From NCBI GenBank assembly GCA_033060915.1, contig CM065386.1:9362501-9426500 (forward strand): a DNA stretch of 64,000 nt. Direction: 5' to 3'. The position numbers and the translations under genes are program-made. Under the pieces are notes generated by a model. The model ran no database searches and was not told the DNA's origin. It saw nothing but the letters and a program-made list of their open reading frames with translations. Shown here piece after piece: positions 33,198 to 46,060 of the stretch (its first letter is position 1; every line of letters begins with the position of its first letter). The DNA is from Euryodendron excelsum. Taxonomy: Eukaryota; Streptophyta; Magnoliopsida; Ericales; Pentaphylacaceae.

Positions 33198-34435
33198 TTA
33201 CAAAATGAATCCATTCCCGATTTCTCTGGTTAAAACATCATTTAGAACCACCAGGCAGCGGGAGTAAGGAAAGACACAATATGCACCAGGCATTATATCT
33301 CTGCCTTTCTCCAAGTCCCCGAACACTTTGAACTGATTAGTTTTGGGAGGATAGCAGAACATCACGGATGGAGTCACAAGGAAGAGGACTTGTGAAGTTG
33401 GATCTAAATCATGAGACATGAGGCATGGAGAGACGAGCTCACGTTTTAAAATTTTGCCCTACATGCATATGCCATGCTTCAAAATCCATCGACCAGTTTT
33501 CCTGCAATTGACTTCAAGTGACCAAACGCGCACGGTGGATCCAACATGATTAGCGTAATAGAAACACCCTTTCGACACCCCAATAAATCCAAAATCAATA
33601 GCCCTTTTGTTCACTGGGAGCTTAATAGATCACAAACACTCACCTTATCCGATTTGAGGTCAAAACACAAGAGGTTCTAGCGCAAGATAACATGTATAAC
33701 ACCCCATCTGAGTAAACAGAGTGCAAAGTCAACTTGAAACTATAAGTCAAGGGCTCAAGCGGCGCGATATGGTTGACCCAATTGCCGGTATCTGAGGAGA
33801 AAACATCCAGCTTCGGCGGATTAGTGATGGAGAAAGTAGCAGCAGAGCGAGCAATGCGAACAACCTTATAATCAAGGGACTCGAGTGGGTCAAAAGCTAG
33901 TGCTACATACATAGGTTCTAAATGTGCAAGGCTTACGGGAAGTGACGCATTGTTTTGTGGCGGGGTTGCATACGTAGTATTTTTTCGGAACAGAGGATCG
34001 ATTGACGAATAACAATAATCCGTTGCAGCAGTCCAAAACGTCCTTGGCTTTAGGCTGAAACGGTAATAACGCTGAATACGACTTCACAAGGCCTCCGTCG
34101 CAGCATCCGTCTAACGTAATATGATCCATGAAGAATCTTCTGCGCCTGGAATTTGTACTCCAACGAAAGAGAAAGCCGGAGAGAGGCGCGGATGCGGAGA
34201 TTCTGAGAACACAAACATTAGAAATAAAAAAGTTCCAAGCTTTCGAGACGCACTTGAATCGAATCAGAGGCTTCTCGGGCACACGACATAGTATCTCCAC
34301 CGTTAGATCATCCGGCAATTTAAACCAATCAAACCTCTCGTTGTTTTCAGACAACCAACCGAAGCAACAGAACAGCGACATGGGATTCAAACTGTGGGAT
34401 TGAGTTTGCCAGCCACAACAGAAAGACAATGGCAA
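33198..34435 (-). pseudogene. F-box/F-box-associated-domain gene, broken into three frames
   Basis: The open piece 34435-33890 has an F-box at about residues 39-73 (KLPDDLTVEILCRVPEKPL, then FKCVSKAWNFFIS), then DCCNGLLLF and YYVCNPATKQCV, the repeats of plant F-box-associated proteins. Frame shifts near 33965 to a piece (33912-33640) with YVALAFDPLESLDYKVVRI, VFSSDTGNWVNHI and GVLYML. It shifts again near 33655 to a third frame with LPVNKRAIDFGFIGVSKGCF and VRVWSLEVN, a TAG at 33459-33461, and an open end at 33419-33198. An intact protein would be a substrate adaptor of an SCF ubiquitin ligase. The chain is collinear and intron-free, so this is a pseudogene or a gene with sequencing indels. 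Confidence 0.88.
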
Positions 34436-35540
34436 TGGCAGAAAGAGGAGGCGACCAGGGGCGGAGCTATTAAGGGCTTAGCGCCGCCGGAGGGGACTGC
34501 CCCCAACTTTTGGGAAATTTTTTTTTACCTATAATTTCAGAAAACTCTCTCTTTGCCCCCTAAAAATGATAAATACTTCTGAAAAATAATAAATGCCCCT
34601 TAAAGATGATGATTAGTGGAAAGAATTGCATTCCAAAAGTAAAAGAAAGGATTTTCTAAGATTCTTTCTTTTCTGTTTGGAACTTATTGGAATTAAAGGG
34701 AAAAGATTTTGTTATTTTTTGTTTGGTTTGACGAGAATTTAAGGAGCCGTTGGAAAAAATATTTTTTTTTAGAAAATTAAAAAAGTTGGGTTGGTTATTT
34801 ATTTCACAATAGTTAAATTTTATGAAAAAATATTTAATGTAACAATAATGTCACGTCACTATTATTGACATGATATCACAAGTCAAAAAAATCTATTCAT
34901 ATATGTATATTGTGATGAGATGTTATATTAGTTAGTAAGATATTGTGAATAAAATATCTTAATTAACATTTTAATTTTAAGTAATGAGAATAAAACTTAT
35001 ATTTTAATATAATTTTATTAATTTGTATTACCATATCAAGAAGAAAAAAAAAAACACCGGTGAACTGTATGTAGAATGTCGAATGTCGCTTACCTATTGT
35101 CGTTACGGCCTACGCCACCAATATAATGGGATAGGCCACCAATCATTCTATGCAAGGGAGGTGAGGAAGGCAGTGTTGACAGTGGCCTGCCTTTGGGGAA
35201 GGAGAAGATATCGACAGAAATAAGAGATGATTAACTAGTTATTTAATGAATGACAAAATGGAGTTTCGATCATTTTCTAAATACTTATACAATTAAAATA
35301 TTTTTTTTGTTGACGAAGGATTTTTTAATGGAAGGAGGAATTTAGAACACTATTTAAAAGAAAGAAGCAATTGTTAGTATCCAAAACCTTAAAGGTGATC
35401 AGTCTAATTTACTCGTATATTTATGAGTTCACATAGATTTGTAAAGTTTGTACATGTGTGCATCAATAATGATTTTCTTTTTGATACATCAAAAGTCTAT
35501 ACATTATACTATCAGTAAACTCGTGCTATACACGAAACAT
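34436..35540. other. Upstream region of the F-box gene; DNA-element-like start
   Basis: CAGGGGCGGAGCTATTAAGGGC at 34455-34476 resembles the end of a widespread class of plant repeats that begin with GGGGCGGAGC, followed by a C-rich and then AT-rich interior. The other end was not found. TTTTTGATACATCAAAAGTC at 35478-35497 resembles the 3' end of the LINE at 21334. Confidence 0.35.
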
Positions 35541-38030
35541 AGATAATGAATTTAAAATTTTTAACTAATAATAAATAATTAATATTATGTTCTTAAGCTT
35601 TATACTACAAATATAAGTTTTACTAAACAGTAAATTACACTTATTACTTAAAGTTGATAATTTATCCAAATCTGTGCATTTATATCATAAAAAATTCTTT
35701 TCAAAATAGTTGTAACATTCACTGCAAACTTACCAAAAAAATCAAATTACATGATTCACACAATTAAAATACTTGAAATACTTATTATTTCTTTATTATT
35801 TATAGCATACTTTAAAGTTTTGTTTTATTTTGATTAAATTTTTTTTAAAATAGAATATTCTAGAGTTATTAAAAGTATAAAAAAGAAAAAAAAATTAAAA
35901 GTCTTTTCATATTAACCTAGGCAGAATTAGAAAATTTGTCCATGGGTTCATTTCTATTATTGAGGTTATACAACTCAATTACTGTTAAATAATTAAAAAA
36001 TATATAAATTATATTTTAATTGTGAAAAAATTTATATAATCAATTAAGTTTCAATGGAGTTTGTCAATATTTTGATTTATTTTTGTTATTACTTTTAAGC
36101 ATATTTAAAAAGATGTGATTGATGAGTATTTACAACCAAATGACAAATTTATCAATAATAAGATATTTCTATAAATAACAAAAGAAAAATGATACATGAT
36201 TAATACTTTTCTGATATGTGTACTTCCTATCATAGAAATTTAAAATTACTTTTTCTTTTCATTATATTTTTTGTGAAGGAGCATATTTGAAGGAATTTTG
36301 ATAAACTTGTCATATTAATTGAGATTCAAAACAAAAAGAAATATAAAGTAAAGCCAATAAGTTGAAAAGTTGGATCAAGATTTTTACCTTTAAAAATATC
36401 ATTACCGATTGTTATAATATATAATATAGATTTATAGTTATGAAATTTTTAAGAAATTAAAATTGAAAAATGAAATTTTAGAGACTATTTATTTTCTTTG
36501 TAATTTGCTTTTTTAACTAATCAAGGTCATTTTTGAAATAGGGACATAAAATTAAAAAAATTAAGAAAAAGAGTTAAATGTTTCAACTTCAATAGTGTCA
36601 TAACCAATTACAATATTATATACTATAGATTTATTTGAATTTGTCTTTCTAAAAATAAAAATTAAAAAGGATTTGAATGGAAAATTCTAAAGTTTTGAAT
36701 CTAAGCTGGAAATTTCTAAAATTATAATAGAAGAATTTAAAGAAGTTCAAAATAATAATCCTAATGTTACTTTTAAATTTCAAGAGCTTTCTAAAATTAT
36801 AAGAGAGGGGTTTAAGGAAATTAAAACAACAATTTTTAGTTTTAAAAAAAATTAACTTAGAGAATAAATTTAAAATTTTAAATAAAAATAAAGAATTGAT
36901 ATTATCTTTTTACTTTATACAACTAATATGAGATTTACTTAACAATAAATTACAACTATTACTTAAAGTTGAAAATTTATCTAAATCTATACATCTATAT
37001 CATAAAAAATTCTTTTCAAAATAATTGTAACATTCACACCAAGTTTACTTAAAAACATCAAATTACATGACTCAAGCAATTAAAATATTTAAAATACATA
37101 TTGTTTTTTTTATTATTTATAGCATACTTCAAAGTTTTGTTTTGTTTTGATCAAATTGTTTTTCAAATAGAATATTCCGGAGTTATTAAAAGTATAAAAA
37201 AGAAAAAATTGAAAGTCCTTTCATATTAACCTAGGCAGAATTAGAAAATTTGTGTATAGGTTCATTTCTATTATTGAGGTTATACAACTCAATTACTGTT
37301 AAATAATAATTAAAAATATATAAATTATATTTTAATTGTGAAAAAATTTATATAAATTAAGTTTCAATGGAGCTTGTCAATATTTTGATTTATTTTTGTT
37401 ATTACTTTCAAGCATATTTAAAAAGATGTGATTGATGAGTATTTACAACCAAATGACAAATTTATCAATAATAAGAGATTTCTATAAATAACAAAAAAAT
37501 AAATGATGCATGAATAATAATTTTATGACATGTGTACTTCCTACGATAGTAATTGAAAATTAATTTTTGATTTCATCAAAATTTTTGTGAAGGAGCATAT
37601 TTGAAGAAATTTTGATAAACTTGTCGTATTGATTAAGAGTTAAAACAAAAATAAATATAAAGTAAGACCAATAAGTTGAAAAATTGAATTAATATTTTTA
37701 GCTTTAAAAACGTCATTACATATTATTATAATATATCATATAATTATTATAATATCATATAGATTGATGGTTATGACATATTTAAGAAATTAAGATTGAA
37801 AATGAAATTTTAAAGATTATTTATTTTGTTTATAAATTGTTTTTTAACTAATTATTGAATGTACAATATTAGACATTTTGAAATAATAACATAAAAAAAA
37901 AAAAAAGATTAAATGCTATTATGACACATGTAAAATTAATTATTTAAAATTTTAAAAAATTAAAAAAATTAAATTAATTCTTTTAACATAAAAAATTTAC
38001 TATCGTTATGTTATAATATATAATATGAAT
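35541..38030. repeat. AT-rich tandem duplication, ~1.31-kb period
   Basis: Two collinear copies cover about 35541-36855 and 36856-38030. The anchor CATAAAAAATTCTTTTCAAA is at 35686 and 37001. CCTAGGCAGAATTAG is at 35916 and 37230. GGAGCATATTTGAAG is near 36279 and 37592. Spacing stays at 1313-1315 bp. There is no open frame of note. The copies differ by many substitutions and small indels, so the duplication is old. Confidence 0.88.
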
Positions 38031-38545
38031 ATGAAAAGAGAGTGTAGTGTTACAGTAATTTTTCAACCCATGTAAAAAGTATCTGCCCTTGAGTTGGCTG
38101 CCTTCTAGGCTCGTACCATGGTTTTATGGGGTAATTATGGAAACAAAACAAGAATATATACATGCATGTGGGGAATCTTGGAACCACGGTAAAATTTGGA
38201 TTTTATCCTCTGTTCTAACTGTTCTTCTCTCATGCTTTTTCTCATTATGCGGGGTAGTAATGGAATTGAGAAAACACCACGTAAATGTTATACATCCATT
38301 CTCGTGCCAATCCCAACGAAAGGGCAGCCATTTTTTTCCAAAAGTGAAAGGTGTCTTTTTTTTTGCTTTGTTGTCCATTGGACAATAGAGAAATCAAGAA
38401 AAAATACAAATAAAAAAAGACATTTTTTGCTTTGTTGTCCAATAAGGCAAAAATGAAGAAAAAAAATACACATAAAAAGACAATTTCTGCAATGAGGTGA
38501 CAATTCATATCATATCGGGACAGAGGGAGGAAAATTGCGAGAGAT
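38031..38545. other. Non-coding stretch with a 63-bp direct repeat
   Basis: TTGCTTTGTTGTCCA occurs at 38364 and 38427, followed by similar A-rich sequence, giving a 63-bp imperfect tandem repeat. The overlapping open frames on both strands here come from this low-complexity sequence. Confidence 0.45.
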
Positions 38546-38548
38546 TAA

Positions 38549-38835
38549 GGTCTCGTTTGGTAACATTTATTGTTTTTATTTTTTATTTTTTATTTTAAAA
38601 ATAAAAAAGATATTTATTTATTTGTTTTTAATTTTTTATAAAATTTAAAGTAAAAAAATTAAAAATACTAAAATAAATGTATTTTTTCTTATCAAAATAT
38701 TGATCTAGTATTATTACACACAACAATAATCTATAAACACTCATTATTAAATCACAAAAAATACACAGCAAAAATACACATAATAAAAATACATAATAAA
38801 AAAAATAAAAATTGATAGCGTTACCAAGCGAACCC
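38549..38835. mobile_element. PIF/Harbinger-type MITE
   Basis: It starts GGTCTCGTTTGGTAAC and ends GTTACCAAGCGAACCC. The inverted ends match at 12 of 16 positions, including a complete TTGGTAAC core. TAA flanks both sides (38546-38548 and 38836-38838). At 287 bp, AT-rich and non-coding, it fits a Tourist-like MITE. Confidence 0.8.
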
Positions 38836-38838
38836 TAA

Positions 38839-39834
38839 GGTTGCATCATGCACTATTTATAAGTCATAAGTAATAAATTACAAGTTATTTTTAAAAAATA
38901 ATTTTTTTTTAAAAAAATATAAATAAACATAAATTATATTTTTTAAATTACTCACTCAAACATATTTTAAAAAAGTCGTAAATATAAATCATAAGTTAAT
39001 AACTAAATTACGTCCGAACACCTTAAGTGTTTTTTTTTTTTTTTTTTTTTTGCCGCTGAGATCAACCATTTTCTTCTCCACTCCTATCGTCTCCTCTGCT
39101 CGTCAGTCTTCATCTTGCTCCTCTGCTCTACGCCGCTTCGTCACTTCTCCCGACAACCGAAATTTGAAATGGCAATCAAACATCACTACGCCAGGATCAG
39201 GTAATCATCTTCAAAAACTTACTCTTCGGAAATCACATGGTAGCTATAAAGCTTGCCCATGGCAAAAGACCCACTCAGAAATCACAGTACCCACTTTACA
39301 AGCATAACCGTTAGCACAGCTGCACACAGACCCAAATACCCATTAGCTATGAAGTTCGTCCAGGTCTTGTTTGAATGGAGGTTGTGAGAAAGCTCTTTCC
39401 TCTCTCTTTTTCCTGTGTTTCCTTCTCGTTCTCTGCTCTTCACTCTTTTGTTTACATCTGCACAAACTTCTCCGGCTCCTTACAAGCACAACAACTTCGC
39501 CGACTGTTTCGTACGCCTTCTTCGCAGACTGTCTCCTAAGGCTTCTTCGCAGTACCAAAGCGATCGTCCCAGTATCTACCATGGCTTTGATGACGGCCTC
39601 CTACCCAGCGCCACTGTTCTCCACCTAACTCCTACTAAAGAAGGCCCCGTCAAGTAACCATCTTGGCTACCTACTATTCTTTATTTTGTATTTTTTTTAT
39701 TTTTGTTGTAAACCAAAGCAAGATGCCTGTTTTGTGTGTGTCTTCTGTTAAAATCTTGTTCTTTCCATTTTTTTAAAAAAAAAAAGAAAAGAAAATAGCT
39801 TTCATTAGCGTTGTTACTGGTTTGATACCAGTAG
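38839..39834. other. Stretch upstream of the RPL18-like exon
   Basis: A poly-T (39030-39051) is followed by CT-rich, coding-like composition up to 39660. An 80-codon frame at 39415-39657 contains FADCFVRLLRRLSPKASSQ, but I recognise no domain. An AT-rich stretch at 38845-39020 with TCATAAGTTA-type repeats might be another MITE, but its ends are unconvincing. Confidence 0.35.
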
Positions 39835-40017
39835 GATAAGATAACTGTTGTCGTCCGGACCATTACCCATGACATTGGGGTATATGAAGTCCTTCCTTGG
39901 AAGGTGATTGCATTGAGGTTCACAGAGACATCAAGAGCAAGGATTGGGAAGGCAGGTGGTGACTGCGTGACATTTGACCAGCTGGCTATCAGAGCCCCAC
40001 TTGGGCAGAAGACCTCG
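39835..40017 (+). pseudogene. RPL18: Ribosomal protein L18 (eL18) exon fragment
   Basis: A 61-codon stretch matches the middle of cytosolic 60S ribosomal protein L18. It reads [17 protein letters not shown], then [20 protein letters not shown] and [13 protein letters not shown]. It is preceded by CAGTAG and followed by GTTTGC, so it looks like an exon with splice-like borders rather than part of an intronless retrocopy. I could not find the N-terminal exons or the final exon (starting V-L-L-R-G in the family) nearby. Changes at normally invariant positions (G to R in the VVGTIT motif, D to H in TDD) support a pseudogene fragment. Confidence 0.82.
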
Positions 40018-40925
40018 GTTTGCATTAATTATAATTATTGATTCTTGCTTTTGCAATCTCGTTTATTTCATGTGTTTCCAAGTGATTGTCTTAGCCCTAA
40101 TAAATTATGCAAATAAGTGTGAAAATTGAAATGGGCGAAATGACAATATAAGATATTGTGGATGATGGGTACAACAGCAAGGTTGAAATTGCTGGTTTTG
40201 TTGGTTGTGTTATTTGATATGCTTCCTAATTTAGGGTTCAACGTTGAAAATTTAATGGTTTAGAATTTATTGAGAATGTTCTGATTTGCATTTGAAATGC
40301 ATTCCATTAGTGTTTGATTGCTTGTATATTTTCCTTTTTCTATGGTGTTTGCTGATGGTGTGTTTAGGGTTTGCTAAGCTACTTTGTGTGCTTGGGAGGG
40401 GTGAGAAGTTGAAATTACAGTGCGATTTAAGTGGATATTGTGTTTGATAATCTCTATTTTTTTTTGTAACCCCCAAACAGGGTCTTTGTTATTTTTATTT
40501 TTGTGAATGGTGTTCTCATATTGAATTAATCTTAATGCTTTCTGTTTGGTCTTTGGGGAAAAAAAATCAATTGACTGTGCACGTCTGCAATTTTAAAAGA
40601 GATGTCATGGCATCTACTCTCTTTGCAGTTTCCAGGTAACAAAAATTTCATTATCTTAACATTTCGCAAAGAGTATTGCCATTTTCTTTTGGAAAAATTA
40701 CAATCAATTCAACTGCTATTATAGAATTGCATTTTTATTTCTTTCACCATTTCTTCACAGAATATTGTATCTCTTTTATTTCATAGCTTTTTCAAAAAGT
40801 ACTCATTTTCACATAATTAGCTGCAAATCTCAAAGAAATTAGACATTTAGTGTCGCGCTTCAGTTTTTTCCCAAGCCCTCTTAGCTTGGAAAATGCATGG
40901 TACTCTCTCTGTTAAAACTTACTCT
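40018..40925. other. Non-coding stretch
   Basis: No eL18 continuation, other gene or recognisable element was found. Confidence 0.45.
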
Positions 40926-42419
40926 CCTAGAAAAACAAGTGTGATGGGAGTTTGAACTTGAAATTAATTTTGAATAAAAGCTTTTGGAAAAATTTGGAGT
41001 CGTCACCTAACATAATTAAAGATGTGTTAGACTACTTAAAACTAAGTATAATCTGAAGATTAGACTTAGGTTTTTGAATAATATTTTGAAAAATGTCTTC
41101 TTAAGAGGATTTAAAAAAATAGGTTTTAGGCAACCTTTTGAAGATGTTTTAAAGCCATTTTGAAAATGGACTCCGGGTTGGTTTTTGAAACTAGAAATGT
41201 ACGGTCCGGGGTTGATTACGTGTAGAGAAAATATCCTAAAATTATCAACCTATCTGTCCTTTTCGATACTTACATGTTTAATTATCCTTAATTCACTTAC
41301 TTAAATCACCGGTTACTAAAATTCATTTTTGTCCACTTAGAAAAGTTTTTAAAAATAAGGTTTGTTCATTTCGTTTTAGATGAATGATGTATGCTGCATG
41401 TTTTTGAAAAGATGTTTGAAAATTAAAAAAATTTTTGAAGTGATTTGAGATGGAAATTTTAATTTGATAGAAACTTTTGAAAAGAAAATTTGAGTTGAAA
41501 TAAAAGTTATAACCGCACCATTTTAGGTTACCTACGTATCTCATTTGGCGAGAATTAAGTCATTTATAGTTCGAGCAAGGACCTGATTAAAAATGGACTC
41601 ATGTGAGTCTTGAAAGGTTTTTGAAATTTGAACTCAAGACAGTTTGAACTGAGTTTTGGAGATTTTTGAAAAATACCTTTGAAATATGACTTTGAAGATT
41701 TTTGGAATATTTTTGAAGTTGAACTTGAATGTTTTTGAAATATCTTTGAAAGTGTTGGAATATTTTTGAAAATAACTCAAAGAAGTTTTGAATGATTTTT
41801 TAAACAACTTAAGAGAGTTTTGAAATATTTTTTAAATTATTTTTTTGAGTACCTTATGAAACTTACTTTGAAACGTTTCATCACCCTTGAGAGACTAGTT
41901 ATTAATCAATTAGACTTCTTTAGAGTTATGATTTTTGAAAAGTCATTTTAGAAAAAGGGTTAGACGCTTTCCTTATGGTTTTAAAAACTTTAGGGTTATA
42001 GAACCCTATTTGATATCTTACTTTCCTTGAACAACTCTAACCATGTAAAACCTAAGATTACTTCAAGGATGTGACTTTGAAAATTATTTTTTAAAAGGGT
42101 TTTTGGAAAACACTTAGGATCTTAGAACCATAACATGAAAGGGTTAAGGACACCTTATGGTTGTGAGTTTTTAAAAGCATTGTGCAAATAGTTTTTGAAA
42201 AATATTAAGTTCTTAGCCATTTTAGTCAAGATAAGTTTAAGAAAGTTCTTGAAAACATTTTAGGATATAGCATGGAAGCATTTGAAATGATTTTGGAATT
42301 GATTTTTGAAAACTCAAAAGAGTAGGATGTTTTTTAAAACATGCTACGAAAATAGTTGGAATTGGAAGATTATTTGAAAATGGGTCTTTGAATTAGAGTC
42401 TTGAAGTTTACTAATCTTA

Positions 42420-42660
42420 GTTGAGTTGACCTAGAGTAACTAACTTGGATTAGATTTACCTAGAGTTAAGGTGACTTAGGGTTAATTAACCAGGGTTAGG
42501 TTAACCTAATGTTTGGTTGACCTAGAGTTAACTAAATAGGATTAGGTTAACCTAAGGTTTGGTTGATCTAGGGTTAACTAACTTGGGTTAGGTTAACCTA
42601 AGGTTGGACAACTAGGGTCAAGTTAATCTAAGGTCGGACAACTAGGGTCAAGTTAACTTA
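42420..42660. repeat. Minisatellite of GGTTAACCTAA-type units
   Basis: Repeated phrases GGTTAGGTTAACCTAA, TGACCTAGAGTTAACTAA and ACAACTAGGGTCAAGTTAA recur at roughly 55-60 bp and then about 31 bp spacing. Many contain the palindrome GGTTAACC. Copies differ by one to several bases. Confidence 0.7.
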
Positions 42661-45649
42661 GGGTTTTAAAAGGTGGTTTTGGAGAGTAGTTTTGAACTAG
42701 GGTTTGGATCTAATAGTTTTGGAAAAGTGATTTTGAACTAGAATTTGGACCTAGTGATTTTAAAAAGTGATTTTATGCATGAAACTTGAAAATGTATTTT
42801 GAAAACTATTTTATGAAAGTCACTCAAGTGAGTGTTGGGTTCATGTGGTTCATATTTAGAAACTACTCAAGAAAGGGTTGTCTTAGAACCATTATAACCA
42901 CTAACTCAAGAGAGTGAAAACTTTTGAAAATCAATATGTGTAAGATAGTTTTGAAAACTTCTTTGATTGAAAATTAAATAGAGTGATCTTTTGAAAATCA
43001 TTTTTTGAAAAAGGGAAAACCACTCTTAAGATGTTGAAAACCATTCCAAAGAATAAGAGTTCATATGGTCGATTTGAGGGAAATCACTCTAAAGAGGACT
43101 CCATGGGATCATTTCAACCACAATATTCAATAGAGCAAAACTTTTAGAAATCAAAATGGACATGGAAGGTTTGAAAATCATTTTCATATAACTTGAAATT
43201 AAAGAAATGCAAGGATGCAAAATGAGGTTAAGGGTAAGGGAGGCTTCCTAAAGCATGAAAATGTAGGGTTTAACCATAAGCTTTAAGGAGCTAAATCTTA
43301 GAATAATTTTTTAGGACAACACTTGAATATGGAGTTTGAGAAGGACAAAGAAATAGAAATAAAAATAGTTAGGGTTTTTAAAAAATGGATATGCGCATGA
43401 AAATGTAGGTAAGCATGCAATACATGAACATGGTAATCATATGCAAAAGGGTTATGAAATCATACAAGACTAAACGGCCACACCATATTGCAAGGAGCCT
43501 ATGATCCATACTATGATAAGGTAGGCTAAAAGGGGAGCCCCCACTCGGGGACTTTCTTAAAACTTCCCCTAAGTATGGACCTAAGGTCTGCTTGTTCAAG
43601 CAAGCAAGAAAGGGGGATAGAAAATGAGGTGTAAAATAGAGAATAGCCTAAGTAGGCTATGAGGGAGAACAAAAGAGTAGGGGGTAGCAAAATGTAAATA
43701 GAAATACTACATTATTTTCACAACTTCTTCAAGCTTCAATGGAGGGCTTTGTTTAAGTTTTGAAGGATCTTCAATGGCCTTGAAGTGAATGAAGTGTATA
43801 GCCTTGAGGTGAATGGAATCTAGCTTAGATGCTTGGAAGATTGAAAGAGGTGGATTGTTTAGGGTTTTTTAGAGTTCTAGGAGTATTTCAGCGGGGCTTC
43901 ACCATTGTTTTTAGCTCTGGAATGTGCAAGGGGTGACTTGCTATTTATAGGCAAAGGTCTTGGGGCTTGGAGCATGTGTTACATGCGACTTGGCAACTTT
44001 TGCCCTGACGTATGTAGCACATGCATCAGTACTGTGCTAGTATTTGAGTGTCACATGGCACTCCTTGTACTACACTAGCTTGGGCTATAAGACATGTTTT
44101 GTTCAATTTGATAATTTTTTTTAGCGTATGTGGCATACGCTTTGCCTCTGGGAATTCTTATGCCAACTTTGCCTCAATATTTGTGCAATCTGAGAAAGAT
44201 TCGAAGAAATCGGTCATATGCACGAAGTTTTCCTGCTGTTTCTTATGAACCGGGAGTCCTCGAGGAGCTCCAAAGGATTATGGATGACAGAGATAAGTCA
44301 TCAAGAAGGGTGCACAAAAATAAGTTTTTTTGAGCATCTGTGAGACGCTTGATCACTCCCGAATAATGCTTAGGAAGCTCCGCAAGGGGACGGAGGAGAT
44401 GCGGTATAGACTTGGTGAGACCAAGGTCAATTCTCGAGAAAGGGATGAGAGTTCACTGATGTAGCTGCACTTAACGAGAAGTGATTCGTTTAAGGCTATT
44501 GAATCGGCAAAATTCTAAAAGCAAATAAAATTCAATTATGATGGTGAAGTCCTAAATTATCCAGATTAAATTAATTATTACTATAAAAATATGAGAAAAG
44601 GACTTGGCAGGGTTGATTCAGTCTGAGGGTTTTAAGTAAATTAAGATAGTTACACTTAATAGGGCTTCTGATTCATCAATTTGAAAAGTGTTTTAACAGA
44701 TAATCCTAATTAGCCCTTCTAGGGTTCCAAATCTTTTCTGTCCCAGTTCAAGGCCTGTCTATAGGATAAGAATGAATTTTAATCAGGACTAATGGTTTCA
44801 GAGTTACTCAAACGAATTTGTAATCAATTAAAATACACTAATTTTACCATTGACCTAGGCCAAATACATCCTTACTCCACCACAGTCTATGTATCTTTTC
44901 TAGATTTAATCAAAATCTATGTTTTCTTGAATATCCTGGATTAGAGATGAACTTGTGGTTCCAAATTCCAAGATCTTGAACACGCAAGCTATCTTCAATT
45001 TACCCATACCTGGAAACCTCCTTAACCCATGCCAAGATTAAGTTTAGCTACGCTTAAACATAATCAAGACTATAAAGCATAAACAAAATCCAATGACATT
45101 CATAAAGCAAATTGAATAGGTAAAGAAACAATTCAATAGAGTCAAGAAATCTTCTCTAGGCTATGGAAACAAGTAATCTTGACAATGATCCTTCAAAAAT
45201 GTAGTCTAGAACTGTTCTTTTTCCTTTATTCAGAGTTCCTAACCTAGTCTAACTCCTATCTGTCATCCCCCTCTCATTAGAACGACTCATTCATTTAAAT
45301 GACTTAATTCGGATAAGGTAGAATCTGAGTTTTCATCAGGCCATTCGCAAGGTCGTTCGAATAGGCATTTGGAAGGGTTTGGTATAGTCGTTCGATAGGG
45401 CGTCCTAAGTCGTCCACTAGGGCGTCCGAACGGGCAGGAAACTTCCACCTTCCAGATTATTATCCCTATTGCACTACTTAGTTTCCTTTTTCACTTCAAC
45501 TCATCTCAAAATCTTACAAAATGCAACGAGACCTCAGTAGCACAACTTAGAGATAATTATACCCATTATGTCTCTAGATTAGGCTCAACATGGGAAGATA
45601 AATGGGGTATTATATGCAATTCACGACACAATCAATGTTTCGAGGGTTG

Positions 45650-46060
45650 CTGAAAGTAGCAGTTTTTGCGCCACATGATCGTGGCCTCCGAAAAATGACA
45701 TTCTTAATCGAATCGTACCGATGGGAGATCCTTTAGACATTCTTGAGGGAATTTCCTATTTATATATTTCTCAAGTCGTTTGATGGTGCGTTTAATCAGG
45801 GAATTAAAGAAAAATTCAACCCTAACGTAGCGTTTGTGAGACGCTCTAAGGGTTCTTTAAAGTGGCAACTGTCGGCCATACGATTGTGTGCTTCAAGAAG
45901 CAATCTTTTCAATCGAACCATATCGATGGAAAGACTTATGAAAATACTTTCGAGAATTTCCTGATTTACACATTTTTCAAGTCATTTGATGGTGCGCTTT
46001 AGTCAAGAAATTAAAGAAAAGGATAACCCTAGCGGAGCGTCTGCAAGACGCTCCAGGAAG
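45650..46060. repeat. 206-bp tandem duplication with hairpin motifs
   Basis: TGATGGTGCG occurs at 45781 and 45987, and flanking sequence (CGATGGGAGA/CGATGGAAAGA, AATTAAAGAAAA, AACCCTA) repeats in the same order. Each copy ends with a stem-loop: AGCGTTTGTGAGACGCT and AGCGTCTGCAAGACGCT, the second a perfect 7-bp stem with a 3-base loop. Confidence 0.75.

Noticed and set aside
38500..38530. GGGACAGAGGGAG resembling a Stowaway MITE end
   Set aside because: No matching CTCCCTC end or TA duplication could be found nearby.
38841..39020. Possible additional MITE with TCATAAGT repeats
   Set aside because: Candidate ends match poorly and the flanking TAA/TTA do not form a clear target duplication.
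39681..40025. 114-codon open frame on the minus strand
   Set aside because: It is the antisense shadow of the eL18 exon and carries no domain of its own.
42420..42660. CTAGGGTTAA words as an interstitial telomere array
   Set aside because: The plant telomere unit TTTAGGG is not tandemly repeated; the array is a different minisatellite.
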